7,085 bases of DNA from Microbacterium sp. (GTDB lineage: Bacteria; Actinomycetota; Actinomycetes; Actinomycetales; Microbacteriaceae). Numbering within the stretch: the first letter of the stretch is position 1; every line of letters begins with the position of its first letter. The notes beneath the pieces were generated by a model. That model was not told where the DNA came from. It did not search any database and saw only the letters and a program-made list of their open reading frames with translations. Positions 6,484 through 7,085 of this stretch are shown here, piece by piece. Location of the stretch: contig JAITUD010000207.1 in assembly GCA_031286555.1 (NCBI GenBank), positions 1-7,085 of the forward strand, in the 5' to 3' direction. The position numbers and the translations under genes were made by a program.

Positions 6484-6511
6484 GGGGAAGGTGCCAATCT
6501 GACGAGGTGCG

Positions 6512-6547
6512 GATTTCCTGATGAAAGACGGGAACTTCCAGGATATC
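6512..6547. repeat. Imperfect inverted repeat in the pabB-leuS gap
   Basis: GATTTCCTG (6512-6520) and CAGGATATC (6539-6547) pair at 8 of 9 positions around an 18-nt loop. The repeat starts 4 nt after the pabB stop on the minus strand and lies within the 68-nt gap before leuS TTG 6483. It could be a weak terminator, an operator or chance; the local sequence is AT-richer than the surroundings, which fits non-coding DNA. I see no convincing promoter hexamers. Confidence 0.3.
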
Positions 6548-6551
6548 GCCT

Positions 6552-7085
6552 CTAGGATGCCCATTCCTCCGGCACCACCGCACCGAGCGCCGCGAGGGGC
6601 GCTCGGGCCTTGGTCGCGACCTCGGCGGCCTCCTCTGCGGCATCCGACAGCCAGGTGATCCCGCCGCCGGCACCGACGTACGCGGTGCTGTCCTCGATGA
6701 GGATGCTGCGGATCACCATGCCCAGATCGGCGGAGCCGTCGAGGCCGATCCAGCCGAAGCAGCCGGAGTACACGCCGCGAGGGGCACCCTCCAGTTCGTG
6801 CAGGATCGTCATCGCGGACAGCTTGGGGGCGCCGGTCATGCTTCCGGCGGGGAATGCCGCCTCGATGAGATCGTCCACCGTCGTCCCGGCGCGCAGCGTC
6901 GCGCTGACCGTGCTGACCAGCTGATGCACCGCGGGATACGATTCCACCTGCCAGAGCCGCTCCACCGAGATCGTGCCCGGCTCCCCCACGTGCGAGAGGT
7001 CGTTGCGCATGAGATCGACGATCATCACGTTCTCGGCGCGCTCCTTCTCGCTCGCGCGCAGCTCGGCGGCGAGAGCGGCATCCTG
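6552..7085 (-). CDS. pabB: Aminodeoxychorismate synthase component I, C-terminal part (5' end outside window)
   Basis: The frame is open to the right edge, so these are the last 177 residues of a chorismate-binding enzyme. Expected reaction: chorismate plus ammonia from the glutaminase PabA gives 4-amino-4-deoxychorismate, a precursor of p-aminobenzoate and folate, in the cytoplasm. Seen in order (fragment numbering): ENVMIVDLMRNDL (18-30), AVHQLVSTV with the conserved active-site His54, FPAGSMTGAPKLSAM (78-92), RGVYSGCFGWIG (103-114), and a C-terminal GAGGGITWLSDAAEEAAEVATK with the acidic residues of the Mg-binding helix. The TGAPK wording and RGVYSG favour PabB over anthranilate synthase TrpE, but the deciding PIKGT-type lysine lies outside the window, as does any fused PabA domain. 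An internal GTG/ATG near 7028 is not the start. It ends with TAG 68 nt before leuS. Confidence 0.9.
   Translation of the reverse strand, partial: QDAALAAELRASEKERAENVMIVDLMRNDLSHVGEPGTISVERLWQVESYPAVHQLVSTVSATLRAGTTVDDLIEAAFPAGSMTGAPKLSAMTILHELEGAPRGVYSGCFGWIGLDGSADLGMVIRSILIEDSTAYVGAGGGITWLSDAAEEAAEVATKARAPLAALGAVVPEEWAS

Noticed and set aside
6484..6551. A T-box leader for leuS
   Set aside because: The gap of 68 nt is too short for a T-box, and no T-box consensus loop is visible.
3886..6555. An 889-codon open frame on the plus strand across all of leuS
   Set aside because: It is the antisense of a very well conserved synthetase; long stop-free antisense frames are usual in GC-rich genes, and its translation is low-complexity, rich in Arg, Val, His and Gln with no recognisable domain.

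Overview
The window looks like chromosomal DNA of a high-GC Gram-positive actinobacterium, most likely a member of the Microbacteriaceae such as Microbacterium. Reasons: very GC-rich codon use, GTG and TTG starts, a SigK/RskA pair, a DipZ-type thioredoxin fusion, a DUF4383 membrane protein and an actinobacterial LeuS. The genus is an inference from protein style; no marker gene is present. No mobile element, tRNA, rRNA or CRISPR array was seen.

Plus-strand block (1-2882): the 3' part of dipZ (cytochrome c biogenesis/thiol-disulfide fusion protein, cut by the left edge), then an ECF sigma factor of the SigK type, then its membrane-bound anti-sigma factor RskA. The three genes are packed with gaps of 28 and 4 nt and look like one transcription unit. 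They form an envelope redox module: DipZ passes electrons across the membrane to exported thiol proteins, and SigK/RskA is expected to control such a set. In Mycobacterium tuberculosis dipZ belongs to the SigK regulon but lies at another locus; here regulator and target are side by side. Neither SigK nor RskA contains a cysteine.

Minus-strand block (7085-2936, transcribed right to left): the 3' end of pabB (aminodeoxychorismate synthase component I, cut by the right edge), leuS (leucyl-tRNA synthetase), a four-helix DUF4383 membrane protein, and an unassigned membrane protein with about five helices whose start lies next to the DUF4383 stop. The last gene converges on rskA with 53 bp between them, a stretch that contains two GC-rich hairpins.

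The most unusual non-coding signal is the 101-bp spacer between leuS and the DUF4383 gene. A perfect 10-bp inverted repeat pairs the Shine-Dalgarno region of DUF4383 with a sequence just after the leuS stop. A second, 8-bp inverted repeat pairs the upstream half of the same ribosome binding site, and a 7-bp hairpin overlaps one arm of that second repeat. This could be a translational control element. I see no clear sign of a wholly new multi-gene system; the remaining observations concern the sigma factor, the small membrane proteins and details of LeuS.
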